DNA of 64,000 nt from NCBI GenBank assembly GCA_032209605.1, contig JASFXZ010000001.1, positions 1,116,001-1,180,000 of the forward strand. The letters run 5' to 3'. The first letter of the stretch is position 1. Each line of letters starts with the position of its first letter. The notes under the pieces were generated by a model. It had not been told where the DNA came from. It made no database searches and was given only the letters and a program-made list of their open reading frames with translations. The position numbers and the translations under genes were made by a program. Shown here piece by piece: positions 22,381 to 35,431 of this stretch. The DNA comes from Mactromeris polynyma. Its lineage: Eukaryota > Mollusca > Bivalvia > Venerida > Mactridae.

Positions 22381-24410
22381 AGAACTTTGATGAATGAAAA
22401 TAAGATTCCCCAGTTGTAGAAATTAGAATAGAAGATGTTGGGAGTTTAATACTACAAACTAGGTCAAATAAGTACATTTTGTAGTTTCTGGGAAGCATGA
22501 TTTAATGACATGCATTTCCCTTTGAGGACAATATATCAATATTTAACCAATTGTGTCGGATTGTCAGATCAATCAAACAAACCATGGTTGTGCCAGGAAT
22601 AATAACAATATAAATAATAAATTCTTTATTTTCAGAAGGTTACATATTAAGGTTAACAATAAATTGTACATCTTTTTTTCAATATGGCCTTCTATTAACA
22701 ATATAAACACACACAAACAAACAAGAATTCACACACGCACACGCACGCACACCCACACAATCAAACACGCATTCACAAACGCACACACAATACATTGTAC
22801 ATGTACATCAAATCATTACTGCGTGATCACCTAAACAAATCAATGAATAGGAAACTGACAGCAGGTGGGAAAAGCGAAATCACTGACTCTTTGTATAATC
22901 TCTTGATAATTGATCCTGACTTGATGAATATTCATCATACGCATTCTGAGTAAATAATCTACCTTGACAACTGTCTCTGTATAGTATACAATTACTCGTT
23001 ACCTACTTGGTCAATAGCATGATGGCAGGAAGTGCTTCACTATGATAATATACATTGTATATTGATTATTTAAAAATGTGTGGATATGAATGTTTTCCTG
23101 TCAACCAGTGTACTTGATGTGTCAAGTGGAATTACTTCTGAGCTATTAACTTTTGGCTATATATAAACTGGTAAGCCATGCTTCTGATTGATCGTTAAAT
23201 GTATTGAACTGCTGTTCAACTACTGGATATGCAAATTTTTTTTCTTTTTACTGAATTCTGAAATATGAATTTGTACTATATGAATTCATTTTAATTACTG
23301 TACTAAATGTTGACATTTGCCTGCCTGTATGTAATACTATATTCAGATATTCTGTAACAGACAGATATTTAAAGTAAATGTATTAACACAAATTCAGTTA
23401 AGGCTACTTTCTGACCTTAACAGGTCAGCTAAAAATAATTGTAATGTGCAAACACCTGTTAAAAGATAAATTATTGAAAGAATGTGTTAGTCAAAATGTG
23501 TAATCGATATTTCAGTGCATTGGTTTATTTTACACTTAGTACCGGTATGTTGAAATACTACATGATTGGGTTAAGAAGTAGTACAAATGTAGCTGTCACG
23601 TTTTATAATATTGTGGCTTTTTGCTATGGTTGCAGGGCAATATACTATTATAACAATATAGCTTAAACTATTGAACATTTTGATTTGTATCTTATTGTGG
23701 AATATTTAATGGTTTTATTAGAGGCTAGATTAGTAGTTACAAGTAAAGATAATCATTATTAACATTTCATCAGTTATTGGAGATGAATGAATGTGGTGAG
23801 TGTTTGTACATTTTGCAATCTTTCATCTTGTGATTTTGTAAAGTTCACTTTCTAATTGTTGTGTAACTAGGCATCGTTGTCCTGCCAAACAAATTGAATT
23901 TAAGAGGTGGTGCACCACTATTTTCAAATTACCATATTTGTCTTAATTATCGCACTCACCATATTTTTCAGGACCTACCTTGTCTGAAGCTTCCATCATT
24001 TTCTGCTAAATCTTACAGGCTACTTTTCCTTATATTATAAACAGACTCGTCATAAAGTTGGGTCGGGTTCCCAATCGAAAATAGTGTGTTCTTTCCCAAA
24101 ATTCAAACCTGAAAAAATCCCAAAATTGGCATGGGCTTAAGATAGACATTCAGCATTGATTATTGATAGGTTTTAAGTTGGACCTTAGAAAAAGTTTTTT
24201 CAAGTTACCTTGGATAATCCTTAATTAATGTGTTTTGAGAAAAAGCAGATACCGGTACTGCAATAAATGTTACCTAAAATTTTCCCCAATCTAGACAAGT
24301 CACAACGCTAATTTTCAAAGTCACACCACACCCAGCCCTTTCCCAAAATGGTGAAAAAAAGCCCTGTCTTAACCATCTGTGAGAACATCATACATTGCTG
24401 TGGACTTGTA
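22381..24410. other. Gene-free stretch with a CA-rich tract
   Basis: No exon recognised. A degenerate (CA)n tract with ACAC/GCAC/AAAC interruptions lies at about 22706-22795. The rest is AT-rich. Confidence 0.4.
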
Positions 24411-24411
24411 C

Positions 24412-24668
24412 TAGTAAAGTGTTTATTTATTATAGTGTCACCCCTATTTAAAGGGCCAGTCAATTCTGACGAGACACCTACTTTCTGAGCACATTTACTT
24501 CCCGATTCCTATCCTTTAATGCCAGGCAGGTAGGCGGACGGTAACCATTATTTAACTATCTGGCGGCTCACCAACCGGCGTTATCAGAACGGACCCCTAC
24601 CGGGATTCGAACCTTCGACCTCCCGCTCCCAAGACGGATGCCTTAACCACTTGGCCATGGGAGACGGT
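24412..24668 (-). mobile_element. Second tRNA-derived SINE family, minus-strand copy
   Basis: On the minus strand the head reads CCATGGCCAAGTGGTTAAGG (A box) and GGTCGAAGGTTCGAATCCCG (B box). The body GTGCTCAGAAAGTAGGTGTC and the end GTGACACTATAATAAATAAA follow. The same body occurs on the plus strand at 60190-60412. It is unrelated in body to the 15579 family. Confidence 0.9.
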
Positions 24669-25608
24669 TATGTACATGTAGCAGACAATGGTTAAACCTT
24701 TGTACAAGGAAATCGGCCATCAAAACTCAACCACACACCATTAGATCAGGGTTTTTATGGTGCGCTTAAGTTGGGAAATTTGGTTCTCAATTTTGTTACA
24801 AAAAAAGTCTCTACATTTAGTTTCTTTGTAAGGAGCTGTAATGTTTGTGACGAATCATGTCGAAGAGATATCGTTCTAGTAATTTATTAGATGGTATTTA
24901 TAAAAGCTACAGTTTGTTTGGGGTACAGTGCAATTGTACTGTATTATTGTATAAACTTTTATAGTATTGTTACTCATGTGACAATTGACATTTATAATAA
25001 CGATAAACTATCGATGCAAATTTTGAATAGACTATTGTCAAGTTAACCTTTGAGTTAAAATTTGATATACATACATTCACATGTAACGCAGCACTGTAAC
25101 AGTATACTGGTGATTACGTGGAGTATATAAATCAGCAAGAAAATTGATTTTTTTTAAATTATTTTGTTACAGTATTTCTGGTGGACAACCTATCCCTGTA
25201 TTGCATGATATATATATTACCTGTATGGTGTTTGTGATGATGTATACTGATGTACATAATATAAGTATCTCTCTGATAATCTCTTGAATGTCATTTGTGA
25301 TATATGCAATTCTAATGATTAAACCGATTATACCTGGATGCTTCCTACATTATTTACTTATCTGTCAGTAACTGTTGTTCCCATAACATGGCTTCATATT
25401 CCATTATCATGGCAGGGATGTGTGTGCAGAAAACATGTGTATGAAATTGTACTCTCAGAATCCAAAGAATGATAATTTGTTTTTTTAAACAAGTTTATTG
25501 AAAGATGAAGGAGAGAGGAAATATCCAGCTTTTATCCATCCACTGGTCCTGTTCCAGGCATTGGAGCTGTTACATACTTAAAAGGGTTGCCAAATCTCAT
25601 AGTATTTT

Positions 25609-25803
25609 CAGGGATTCCACTAGTTGCTGAATCTCAGGGGTGACATTTTGAGATTTTTTTACCAGATTTAACCATTTAATAGCTTAAATACCTATAATTT
25701 AGAGAAAAATTGACCCTTCACTCAGAATCATGAGGGTCAAAATATGGCTTATTGGAAATCCCAGGGGTCAAAGTGACAAATCAAGGGTCAAATGGAACCC
25801 CTG
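25609..25803. mobile_element. Small inverted-repeat element (CAGGGRTTCCA ends), 195 bp
   Basis: Left CAGGGATTCCACTAG and right AATGGAACCCCTG are imperfect inverted repeats. The interior has direct CAGGGGT and AGGGTCAAA motifs. It looks like a hAT-type miniature element; the target duplication is unclear. Confidence 0.5.
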
Positions 25804-26094
25804 AAGTTTCCTATTTAAGGTGCCCTTGAACATGTTGCAAAGAATCAACTAGACACCAGGTATGATACTACATGTATATGGTATTGTTGTGTTGGCTGAT
25901 TTCCTGATGGTTTAAGTCTTAGTCCAGTCTGTGCAATTGTATACATGAGTAACATGACCCGATGTTGCATGATATTTGGTGCCAGTATGGATTTGCTGTA
26001 GAAATGCAATGGAAGTTTCATACCTGGTAAGTTGTCAGAAACAGGTGGGGTGCATTAATAAGGATCGACAGATATGGTGTATAGTATTTCATCC

Positions 26095-27527
26095 AGATAC
26101 ACCTGTACATAAGCATTGCACAGAAATCCTCATCAGCACTTTAGTTAAGTTCATAACTGCTTTTTTCTATCATTATAAAACTTAATCACACAAGAACTGT
26201 CTTTTAAACGTGGGATATAAATATTATAATTATGTATATACTGTCATAAATCATATAAATATTAAGAAAGGTATTCCAAAGTCTGAAGAATAATAAAAAA
26301 TTGTTTTTATAAACACATTATTTATATGGCCCTAAATGTGCACTTTAGAACCAGTGGGTACTTTACACAGTGACCCAGTCTCTTCACTTTGTTATCTGAC
26401 AGTGACCCAGTCTCTTCACTTTGTTATCTGACAGTGACCCAGTCTCTTCACTTTGTTATCTGACAGTGACCCAGTCTCTTCACTTTGTTATCTGACAGTG
26501 ACCCAGTCTCTTCACTTTGTTATCTGACAGTGACCCAGTCTCTTCACTTTGTTATCTGACAGTGACCGAGTCTCTTCACTTTGTTATCTGACAGTGACCC
26601 AGTCTCTTCACTTTGTTATCTGACAGTGACCCAGTCTCTTCACGTTGTTATCTGACAGTGACCCAGTCTCTTCACTTTGTTATCTGACAGTAACTTGTTC
26701 TTTCTCTTCAGTAACTTATCAATTTTTTTGGAGAATTTCTATAAAAAAAACATATCACAATGCTTAAATTTTAAAAATATAAAAAACTAGCTCAATTGTC
26801 AGGTATCTATAGTAACAAATCTATTTATTCGGCCTAACTTTCTATGTTAATGTACAATACTGTAGGGCATTGATACATAGTATTTGTCCCTTTTTAGGTT
26901 TAAAACATGAAAAGAGAAGGTCATAATTATTATATAAAGAAGAAAAAATGCAATTTCATAAATTTGCAACAGCCTGCCAATTCATAATAAGTTATTTGTT
27001 TGTGTTACCAATCTTCTGATGATCTGGCAAGTCAAACATTTTAGTTTGTTTTTCACACAGAAAGCCTGCATGGAAGGGTAGAAATATTGAGTCGTCTGCA
27101 ATTTTGGCAGGTTCATTGGGGGCAGCAATTATGATTATCGGAGTATGGTCCAACAAGAAAAATATGGTTATTTCGCAAAATTGCTCATGTAAATTTTACT
27201 GTGATTCATTGAGGGAATGTGGTTAAATTATAACCGTGATAAACATTGGTTCTATTTGTCTTCATATGTACATACTTAGAACCTAGATTACAGAATTCAG
27301 TCTGGTTGAAAATTTCTATTTGAATAATAAACAATGAAGCCATTGATTTGTGATAATAAGTAAAACATTGGATTTCTATCGATTTGTGTTAATAAGTAAA
27401 ACATTGGATTTCTATCACATAAAACCTGATGATATACTGTAATAGTGTAATAGTGTTTTAGGTAAACCTGCCACATGGCTTGTGTTCATTAAGAGAATAT
27501 TTCAAGGCGAAATTTCTGAAACAGATA
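26095..27527 (-). repeat. Inverted large repeat, right copy
   Basis: Reverse-complement counterpart of 16378-17916 plus 22222-22380. It lacks the 4.3-kb insertion and has 10 rather than 19 minisatellite units. A 50-bp local tandem duplication (GATTTGTGWTAATAAGTAAA) lies near 27344-27415. Confidence 0.85.
26369..26688 (-). repeat. 32-bp minisatellite, 10 copies (inverted)
   Basis: Ten units of AGTGACCCAGTCTCTTCACT then TTGTTATCTGAC fill 320 bp exactly; they are the reverse complement of the 17219-17826 array. Confidence 0.95.
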
Positions 27528-27844
27528 ACTTGATGTTTACTTGTTTGAGTAATTCTACACTACTTGTCTGTTTTCCTGGTGATTATAATCTATCTAGGAA
27601 TTGACCCAGCAGTTTTATGTACAGGTGAATCTTTTCTACTTAAGTACATTGATTTTCTTACCTGTGGGCGGATTTCTACGCTACCATATGTTTCAGAGGC
27701 AAATTATACGGTATGCATAATTAATTACCTTGCCACTATATTAAAATGCTTGAGATTTGTAGTCACATATTCCCCCATAGGCGACTATTTTTGCCACAAC
27801 AGGTGGTTGCTTAAAACAGTTGTATTGTGTATACGTAATTCGCA

Positions 27845-27990
27845 TGATGGTTGAAGGGATCGGGCTTAGTGGTAGAGATTCAGATGTGGAAGGCTGCAGG
27901 TTTGATCCTCAGCCTTTGGATACCAAAGTCATTAAAATTGGTACCAGAGTAGCTCATCCAGAATTGCCAGCCCTGTGCACCACAGGGGTT
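27845..27990 (+). mobile_element. Possible degenerate tRNA-derived SINE
   Basis: An A-box-like GGGCTTAGTGGTAGAG and a B-box-like CAGGTTTGATCCTC sit 30 bp apart, then a SINE-like body (TTAAAATTGGTACCAGAG). No second copy lies in the window and no target duplication was found. Confidence 0.5.
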
Positions 27991-27997
27991 ATGTATG

Positions 27998-28195
27998 TTT
28001 GTCATAAGTCACATTTTGGTTCTCTAGTTGTTTACACATATTTGTTTTCTTCATGATTGTATGCTTGTCATACGTCACTTTTTGATCCTCTAGTTGTTTT
28101 CACATATTTGTTTTCTTCATGATTGTATGCTTGTCATATTGTCACTTTTTTGGTCCTCCAGTTGTTTACACCTATTTGTTTTCTTCATGTATCCT
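27998..28195. repeat. 66-bp tandem repeat, three copies
   Basis: Three units share TAGTTGTTTACACATATTTG and TTTTCTTCATGATTGTATGC at a 66-67 bp period. Copies differ by a few substitutions and single-base indels. Confidence 0.85.
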
Positions 28196-28927
28196 TGTGC
28201 TTATGGGGTGACTGTACCCTTTGTCTATATGTGGTATAGCTCCTGCTTGACTTCTTCATTTGTTTTACTGGTTGAGCAGGGGCCTGATTAATAAGACTGA
28301 GTGTCATAGTGGCAGCACTATATCAGCAGCACCTAAACACTGTCTCTGTGTGACTGTCTGAAGGTGGGATGTGAACTCCCCCACCCACACAACATATTAG
28401 AATAAATACTCTGATTTAGTCTGGATAAACTATTTGAATTTCTTTGGCTATGTGGGTTACAGAATAACAATTACTACTGGATTACTGTTCCAGCAATATA
28501 AAATGATTGCAGTATTTGTCGTGCAGATTTGAAAGACCTTGTGTTATGAGTTTTCTATAATTTTCAGCATTATTATAATTCTTGTCTCAGCTGGTATATA
28601 AACGTCATTATTGGAATTACTTGGTATCCGTGATCAGTTATGTTTTAGTTATAGATATGTGAGTATTGTTGTTCATAAGTTCTCATGAATAATTTTGTTC
28701 CTAATGTGTGTATGAAATGTCTTCATATAGAATGAGCAGTACGGATTTGGTGATTTGGTTGAACTCTCTGTTAGATTTTGAAGAGAAGTGGACCAGAGTT
28801 TTATGTGTGTGATACCCTGTTTTATATGTGTGATGCCCTCTCTTATGAATGTGCAACGGCCAGTTATGTGTGCTTATGTCTCTCAGTTTTGTGAAATTAA
28901 GACATTGATTTATCGGTTTTTATTTTA

Positions 28928-29022
28928 GTTTAAATTTGTTTTTACACATGACTGCTTTTGCACAAGCAATTAATTAATTTGTTTTTACACATGACTGCTT
29001 TTGCATAAGCAATTAATTTAAA
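28928..29022. repeat. Tandem duplication, two copies of about 48 bp
   Basis: TTTGTTTTTACACATGACTG, then CTTTTGCAYAAGCAATTAAT, occurs twice head to tail with one substitution. Confidence 0.85.
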
Positions 29023-30457
29023 TTTTCCCTTATAGAAGGTATATGTGTTTGCGGTTTGTGAAACAATTTCAAGAGATTGATATAATTATGACATGGATGA
29101 CTGCACTGTTTCTTTGAATTATTAACCACATAATTATTGATACCATTACTCTGTGTTTACATAATGGATATTTAAAATTACATGTTGTTGTTGTTGACTA
29201 TAAAGGTGATCACAAGGTAGGAAGAATTATTTGTGAATTGGGTATGGTTGCTGTTTAGATAGGTTAGTTTCCACGACGATTTTGATGGTTTATGCTACCT
29301 GCTCCTTTACTAAAATAAGTTGTCATTTGTTGATTTCAAGACAAAGCTCAAAATCGACCAATCATATGCTGGATATAATTTCATGACTCCTCTGAGTTCT
29401 GAAGCATGCACTTAAATTTTAAGACTAGTTCAGGTTTTGGTGCACTGAAAATTTCTAGTGGACAATACAGCTTGGTAAGTTGGTTCGAGTCACAAGCTAA
29501 ATCATAAACATTCATGTTTGTCTAAATGAAATGCAAGTCAAGTTCTATACTGGATCACATGGGGTGAAAAAGTAGGTCAAGGGGTCAAATAAAAAATCCT
29601 TGTTGACACTCTTGAGGTTGTATTTTCTACCAGTATAACATATATAACGTTAACTGGCATTTTGTCTTTATGAAATGGAAGTCAGGTGTGGTACTTGGCC
29701 AAGTGCGATCAAAGTTCATTTCACTGGGTTAGTTCTTAAAAAGTCCTCATGGTCAATATAGGGGCCACATTTTCTACCTGAAAAACAGGAAAGCTCATAA
29801 AAATGTTTGACTAAATGCAACACAATTCATGTTCAGTACCTAGTCACTTGGGGTCAAAAACCAGGTTGCAGGGTCAAATCATTGTGAACTCCCTAGGGTA
29901 CTCTGGTCAGTGTTCTAGGGCCATCATGACCCTCTTGTTCATGTATGCCATGGTACCGATCCTTGTTTTATCCTCGTCCTTCTTTACTGAGAATTTTTGT
30001 CACCGATGGCCGTGCCTATTCTTTGTGGACAAAGAATTGTTGTACTGTCCTGTCCTTTGTAAATGCATGGAGTATATATACGGTATTGTCAAGTTTCTCT
30101 GTCAAACACAATGTTGATTGTTATATATACTGGAATATTTTAAACAATCGTCAGGTTAATTTGTTTGAGGTATTTTAAAGCATTAATTATTAAGCTTAAG
30201 AAATGCAATTGTTGTTGATTTACATAACGTCTCTTTCTGTGCTTATATACATGGCCCAGAATAAACTGACAGCTAGTTTTAAATATATGACAGTTATACA
30301 GTGACAGTTTTCTTGTATGATTAAACAAATCTCTTTCCAGAGTCCTAAGATTGACAGTATATATAACACATATATGTATTAATTATATAAATACTCTACA
30401 TGATATAATAGTATTCCCTGAGTGTGTATTGACTTTCCCCAGGGCCTGGGATTATAT
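29023..30457. other. Gene-free stretch with GGTCAAA-type dispersed repeat
   Basis: No exon recognised. From about 29430 to 29935 the text alternates AAATGAAATGCAAGTCA, AGGTCAAGGGGTCAAAT and ATTTTCTACCWG phrases. This is the style of a bivalve dispersed repeat also visible at about 44820-45350. Confidence 0.4.
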
Positions 30458-30780
30458 CAGATACTTACAGTTAAAATTCAGTACTGACAAATCACAAAAT
30501 AATGTAAGATGAGTGCTGGGAATTGTTTCTCGCCCATTTTCTTATATATTTGAGTGTGATATTATTAAAATCTTGAGTGTGGAGCATGTCACTCTAACCC
30601 AATAATTACTCCCCTATCTCATAATTACCATAAAATCTCATTTTAAGAAGATAAACCACAAAAAGAATACCCAACTCTCATTTGGCATTTTCATGCATTT
30701 TACATATTCAAATGTTCAATATCAACCTAAGAAGCTTTAATGTTGTGAATTAAGATTTGAGTGCTGAGGGTAAGTATCTG
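30458..30780. mobile_element. Possible inverted-repeat element (CAGATACTTAC ends)
   Basis: CAGATACTTAC at the left is mirrored by GTAAGTATCTG at the right, 323 bp apart, with weaker similarity further in. No clear target duplication. Confidence 0.45.
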
Positions 30781-31721
30781 TTATCCTGGATCGAGATCCA
30801 CATGCAAACATAATCCACTGCATCAATTCCTTCTCTACTTAGTCCATATACATAACTTTCTGCACCTAGTGTGGGGTTGTTTTTTTTCAGTCTCAAACAT
30901 GAATGTGTTATCTTAAAATAGACCGGATGTATTTATACTTTATGGTACATACATGTCCATTTAAACTGTGATAAATGGAATAAATGATGTGGAAAGATAC
31001 AGCCAGACTGAAATTTCTAGAGCGATATGGTGTTTGAACTGTGTAAATGTTGATATGATGAACCAGTTCAGAGTGTGTTTTGTTATTCAGTTTTGATAAC
31101 ACATACACTGATAAGATAAACTTGAGTATATTTCTGAAATTATTTCAGTGTTGTGTTTGCATCAGTAAAGAAAGGAGACAATAAAAATAATTATGGTTCT
31201 ATCCGTGTCATTAATTACATGACATAGTCCAGTTTAAGGGTAAAAAAAGAAACTAAAATTATCTTTTTGATATTTCTCCGATTTATTCAATTCAGAAATA
31301 GAACGGCAATTATTGTAGAATCAATATTAAATACGGTTTATGTTTTCCATAGTTATATGTAATAAAGTCATGTTTTGAGGAACAATGAAAAATCGGTCAA
31401 TGGCGCTACCGGGATTTGAATATTTTTTTTTTATAGAAGTGATGTGATTGAGACGAGACAATGTTGATCCCATTTAAATGTCAAGGAATATGTTGTATTT
31501 ATGATTAAGCCAACCAGCAGCTGTTGTCTGTAATCTCTTGCGCAAGATTTAAATTACACACATGATGCGTTTTTCATTTGTTGTCATGGTAACAGCTTTG
31601 TCATCATACTCCTAGAACTATTACATGGGTTCTTTGTGATTGTAAGCTGATAGAAAAAACTAAAATTGTGTTTATTTTAAGATCTTTCTCAAGTAATTTG
31701 ATTAAGAGAAAGTAAATGATT

Positions 31722-31868
31722 TCGTGTATAATTCTTCTTGTGCTGATAAAAATGTCAGGTGGGCCAACCTTAATAATTGTTTGTTTGCGGTTTTTTCTTG
31801 TATAATTCTTCTTGTGCTGATTAATGTCCGTTATAACGGCCAACCTTAAAAATTGTTTGTTTGGGGTA
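31722..31868. repeat. Imperfect tandem duplication, about 80 bp
   Basis: TATAATTCTTCTTGTGCTGA, then GGCCAACCTTAAWAATTGTT, occurs twice. The second half is the GGCCA..CTTAAAAAAT..GTTTG motif that recurs elsewhere (see findings). Confidence 0.75.
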
Positions 31869-33376
31869 CCCCAACAGTTGGTACTGCCCATGGTAATTTC
31901 CCTGACTCAAATTATTTGTCTGGCTTTTCCGTGCACATTCTTTGTGGTTCAAAAAATCAATTAACGATATTAAAAATGGAGAGAAAAATGCTTTGGCTCA
32001 TTGAATGATGGATGGCTTCTGTACGTAAGTGGTTCTTGTAAAGCTTACTTCAATAAGTTAGGAGGTTTATGAATGTAAAGAAATTGCTTCTTTAAAAATG
32101 TTCCGTCATTATTAAGAACTGTATCAATTATACTGAGACATATTACAGCCTACAAGCTTTTAGACCTCCTGCCTTATAACTTCTTTATTAGATGGACATT
32201 GATTTTGTAACATCTTTTATTGATTTGGAAAATGGTGACAAAGATGGCTCAAGCAAGCTTTATGTCAGAAAGGCCATATATGAATGTAATATCTGTTCTT
32301 ACATTCCATATAACTGCTTTAAGTATAACCAGTTGTTGCCCTGTTTACATTCTGATCTAATGGTGGTTTCAAATCAGTTGGCCATTCTTAAAAAATGTTT
32401 GTTTGTCGTACACCTACCTAGATTTTCAATAACAATGAGTAAGGGACAAAAATTGACTAGTCAGTCAAGGGTATCGCTATTAAATAGGGAATTTTATGAG
32501 TGGCCTTATAATTTATTTATGTAAAAAACTGAACTGAACAGTGAATGATGTTTGCATTGTTGTATATGCAACTGTGAGGCATACATAGAAAAATGTTCCA
32601 ATCTTACAAGTGGGTAAGTCTTGAAACAAAGAAATGAAACTTTATAATTGTTTGAATTAGTTGTTTGACAATTTACAAATATTTGATTGGAATATTCTAC
32701 TTGTTGTTTCAGGTTATAGATTTGGTGAAATGTCAGGATGATATGTAGTGGTCCTGGAAACAATTTCGTATTTTACTGCCGGAAGTGACAAATGGTACGT
32801 ACTAGTTTGTTCATTGTATTACCAGCAGTGTGCCCTTTTTCAAACCTCTAGCAACTCATTGTTCCGTTTTCTTGGCCTCGTAATTATTTAATATTGTTTG
32901 CCTATATATATTGCTTGAACTGATTTGAGCCTTTAATATTCACAAACATTTTAAGACCGAAACTCAGATTTTTGCAAAAAAACTTTTACTAGCCTTTCGT
33001 TTTCATTAAATCTAAACAAATGAAATTTTGTCTGAATGATTGTTGATACCCACACTACATGTTTGCTTGTTTTTATTAATTTCTATTTTAGTGTTATTAT
33101 AATAACAGAGGGCAAAAAAGAACAATTTACATTTTAAAGGCTATTATACTATTATAAGTCGGAGTTTCAGTGTTAGTGTTTGTGAATAAGGCGCCTGAGT
33201 ACACATGTCTGTAACAGTAACCTCAGTCTGATGGTAACGGAGGCATGTTGACTTGCCAGCTATGTCAAAATGTCATGTTGGTTCAAAAGTAACGCTAGAC
33301 ATTTTTGTTCCAACGAGAATGACCTAGTTACCCATTTGCCTCTCGTTAAATTGTATGTCTTCAGTTATGGATCTGG

Positions 33377-33482
33377 CAGTCGCACGACTAACCGAAATAC
33401 TGGAATACTACCGCAATACCTGTAAATTTTACGTAGAAAAATCAATATGTGGGGGTTATGATTTCGGTTAGTCGTGTGACCC
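33377..33482. mobile_element. 106-bp miniature element with 10-bp target duplication
   Basis: Arms CACGACTAACCGAAAT and ATTTCGGTTAGTCGTG are perfect inverted repeats. The 10-bp direct repeat ATGGATCTGG flanks it at 33367-33376 and 33483-33492. Duplications of 9-11 bp are typical of Mutator-like elements, so that superfamily is the best guess. Confidence 0.75.
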
Positions 33483-33492
33483 ATGGATCTGG

Positions 33493-35423
33493 TATGTGAC
33501 TGTAACCTATATATATATTGATTTATATTTTACGTTCCAATGGTTTTGACTCACTGATCAAAAGTTTAATTGTCTATACTTTAAAGTTTAATTTCATAAG
33601 GAGAAAATCCACTTGTAGGTAGCTTAAGCTAGGTGCTGGTACGGTCATTATATCTACTTGCATTTATAGCTTAATTTTGGAGACCTTGACCTTTGCTTAT
33701 GTTAATACATGAATAAAATCTATGGTAACATTGTTGGTGAGAAAACAGGGCACACATTTGTAACCTTCAGTTTCCGTTCCCAGCAGTGCTCGTTCACTGT
33801 TGAAATATTGATGAATTGTTAAGTAGATAGCACTGATTTTCTCTTAATTCATGTTGTTAGTACTTCATAAGAATGCATTACTCTAAAACAAACATGTATC
33901 ATCGAAACGTTCAGTTCAATGTCCCATTATAGTGATCTTTTTAATTCTGGCATGAATTGTAGTACTGGAATAACTGTGGAACAATTACCTGAGTCAAATT
34001 GCCCGAATACATTTTAATATTTATGTTTCCAAAACTATTGAAACTGCCATTTTACCAACAGTAACAACAGTTTTGTGTCAAATTAGTGTTGGGTATCGGA
34101 CTCCAATTTCACAATTGATAATCGTAACACCCCAATCGATTGTCTAACAATAGTACAATCAGTTTATGAGTTTTCTTTTTTGACTGGATTTTATCGTGGA
34201 AGAACCTATTTTCAACATTCCTACATTTCAAGCAGTCAACAGTCAATCTACAATCATGTATTATAATTTTATCACCAAAAACAAAAACAAACAAGTTTTT
34301 CACAATAACACCAAAAGTGCTGAAGCACTGTAAATGTTTTTTTCTCCGCATGTAACAGTCCTGTTGGACATAAGTGGTGTCAGACCACTAAAAATAGAAC
34401 AAAAATTGCATTCGATTGTCGTCGACTTCTGGGTGGTACGATTTAAGCTTTTGATTTTGAGCCCGATTTAAGCTTTTGATTTTGAGCCCGATTTAAGCTT
34501 TTGATTTTGAGCCCGATTTAAGCTTTTGATTTTGAGCCCGATTTAAGCTTTTGATTTTGAGCCCGATTTAAGCTTTTGATTTTGAGCCCGATTTAAGCTT
34601 TTGATTTTGAGCCCGATTTAAGCTTTTGATTTTGAGCGACATTTGGGACAACACTATGCCAAAGCCTCAATTATGTTTCAGTTAAATGTTTCTTTTAGCA
34701 TTATGTTATTTACACAATATTGTGAAATTATTGTAATGTATGTTTTTCTTAGGAGGAAGCTAAACTAGTTGATAAATAAAGTTTTTGTTTTACCTTCTAA
34801 AGTTTATATTGTTGCAGAATTATTTGGGCTAAGTGATTTCAAATTTTGCAAGCTGTCCGCCTTCATTTCATGATAAATAACAAAACTTTAGTGTTACATA
34901 TGACCATTGAATGCAGGTTCTGGACCCATATATTACTGTTCTAGATTGTTAAACTATGTAAAAATTGCTTGCTCTGTGAATAAAGCTGTTTATATTATAT
35001 TAAGGCCATCCTAAAAATAGAAATAACCCTACCCTGCAATATGTAGGTGGGTAGGGTTACAGCTAGCTAATATTGTGTGAGAAACGTCATGTCAAACAAA
35101 CAGGATGTTCTTATTTATCTCAGTTTTGTTCATAACAGTTTATTGTTGGGGAATTGTGAATCCTTGTTAATATCTTTAGGGAGTGTAAATTGTATTATTT
35201 AATTTGGCAAAAATCACAAACATTTCCACATTGAGTTTAACCTCACCACTAAACTTGTATGTTGTATATATGATTTCTTAATGATTTGAATTGGTGGGTG
35301 TGCTATTTACACAATGAGACAGTCAGCATTTGCCTTTGAATAGTGCTTTACTTTAGTATATAGTTCAACATACTAAATTGTTATCATATTAATTACATGA
35401 ATTATATGTTTGTTTCTTTCCAG
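33493..35423. other. Gene-free stretch upstream of the flippase first coding exon
   Basis: No exon recognised apart from the 25-bp array described separately. The 5' untranslated exon(s) and promoter of the flippase gene must lie here or further upstream, because the first coding exon begins at a splice acceptor. Confidence 0.4.
34439..34638. repeat. 25-bp tandem repeat, eight copies
   Basis: The unit CGATTTAAGCTTTTGATTTT plus GAGCC is repeated eight times without visible substitution until the last two bases of the final unit. Such homogeneity implies very recent expansion, or assembly of a variable tract. Confidence 0.95.
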
Positions 35424-35431
35424 ATTCCAAG

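Noticed and set aside
22553..22834. 93-codon His/Thr-rich frame
   Set aside because: It is a translation of a degenerate CA-type simple repeat.
27564..30178. Several 65-100 codon frames between 27.5 and 30.2 kb
   Set aside because: No splice context, no recognisable domain, and they overlap tandem and dispersed repeats.
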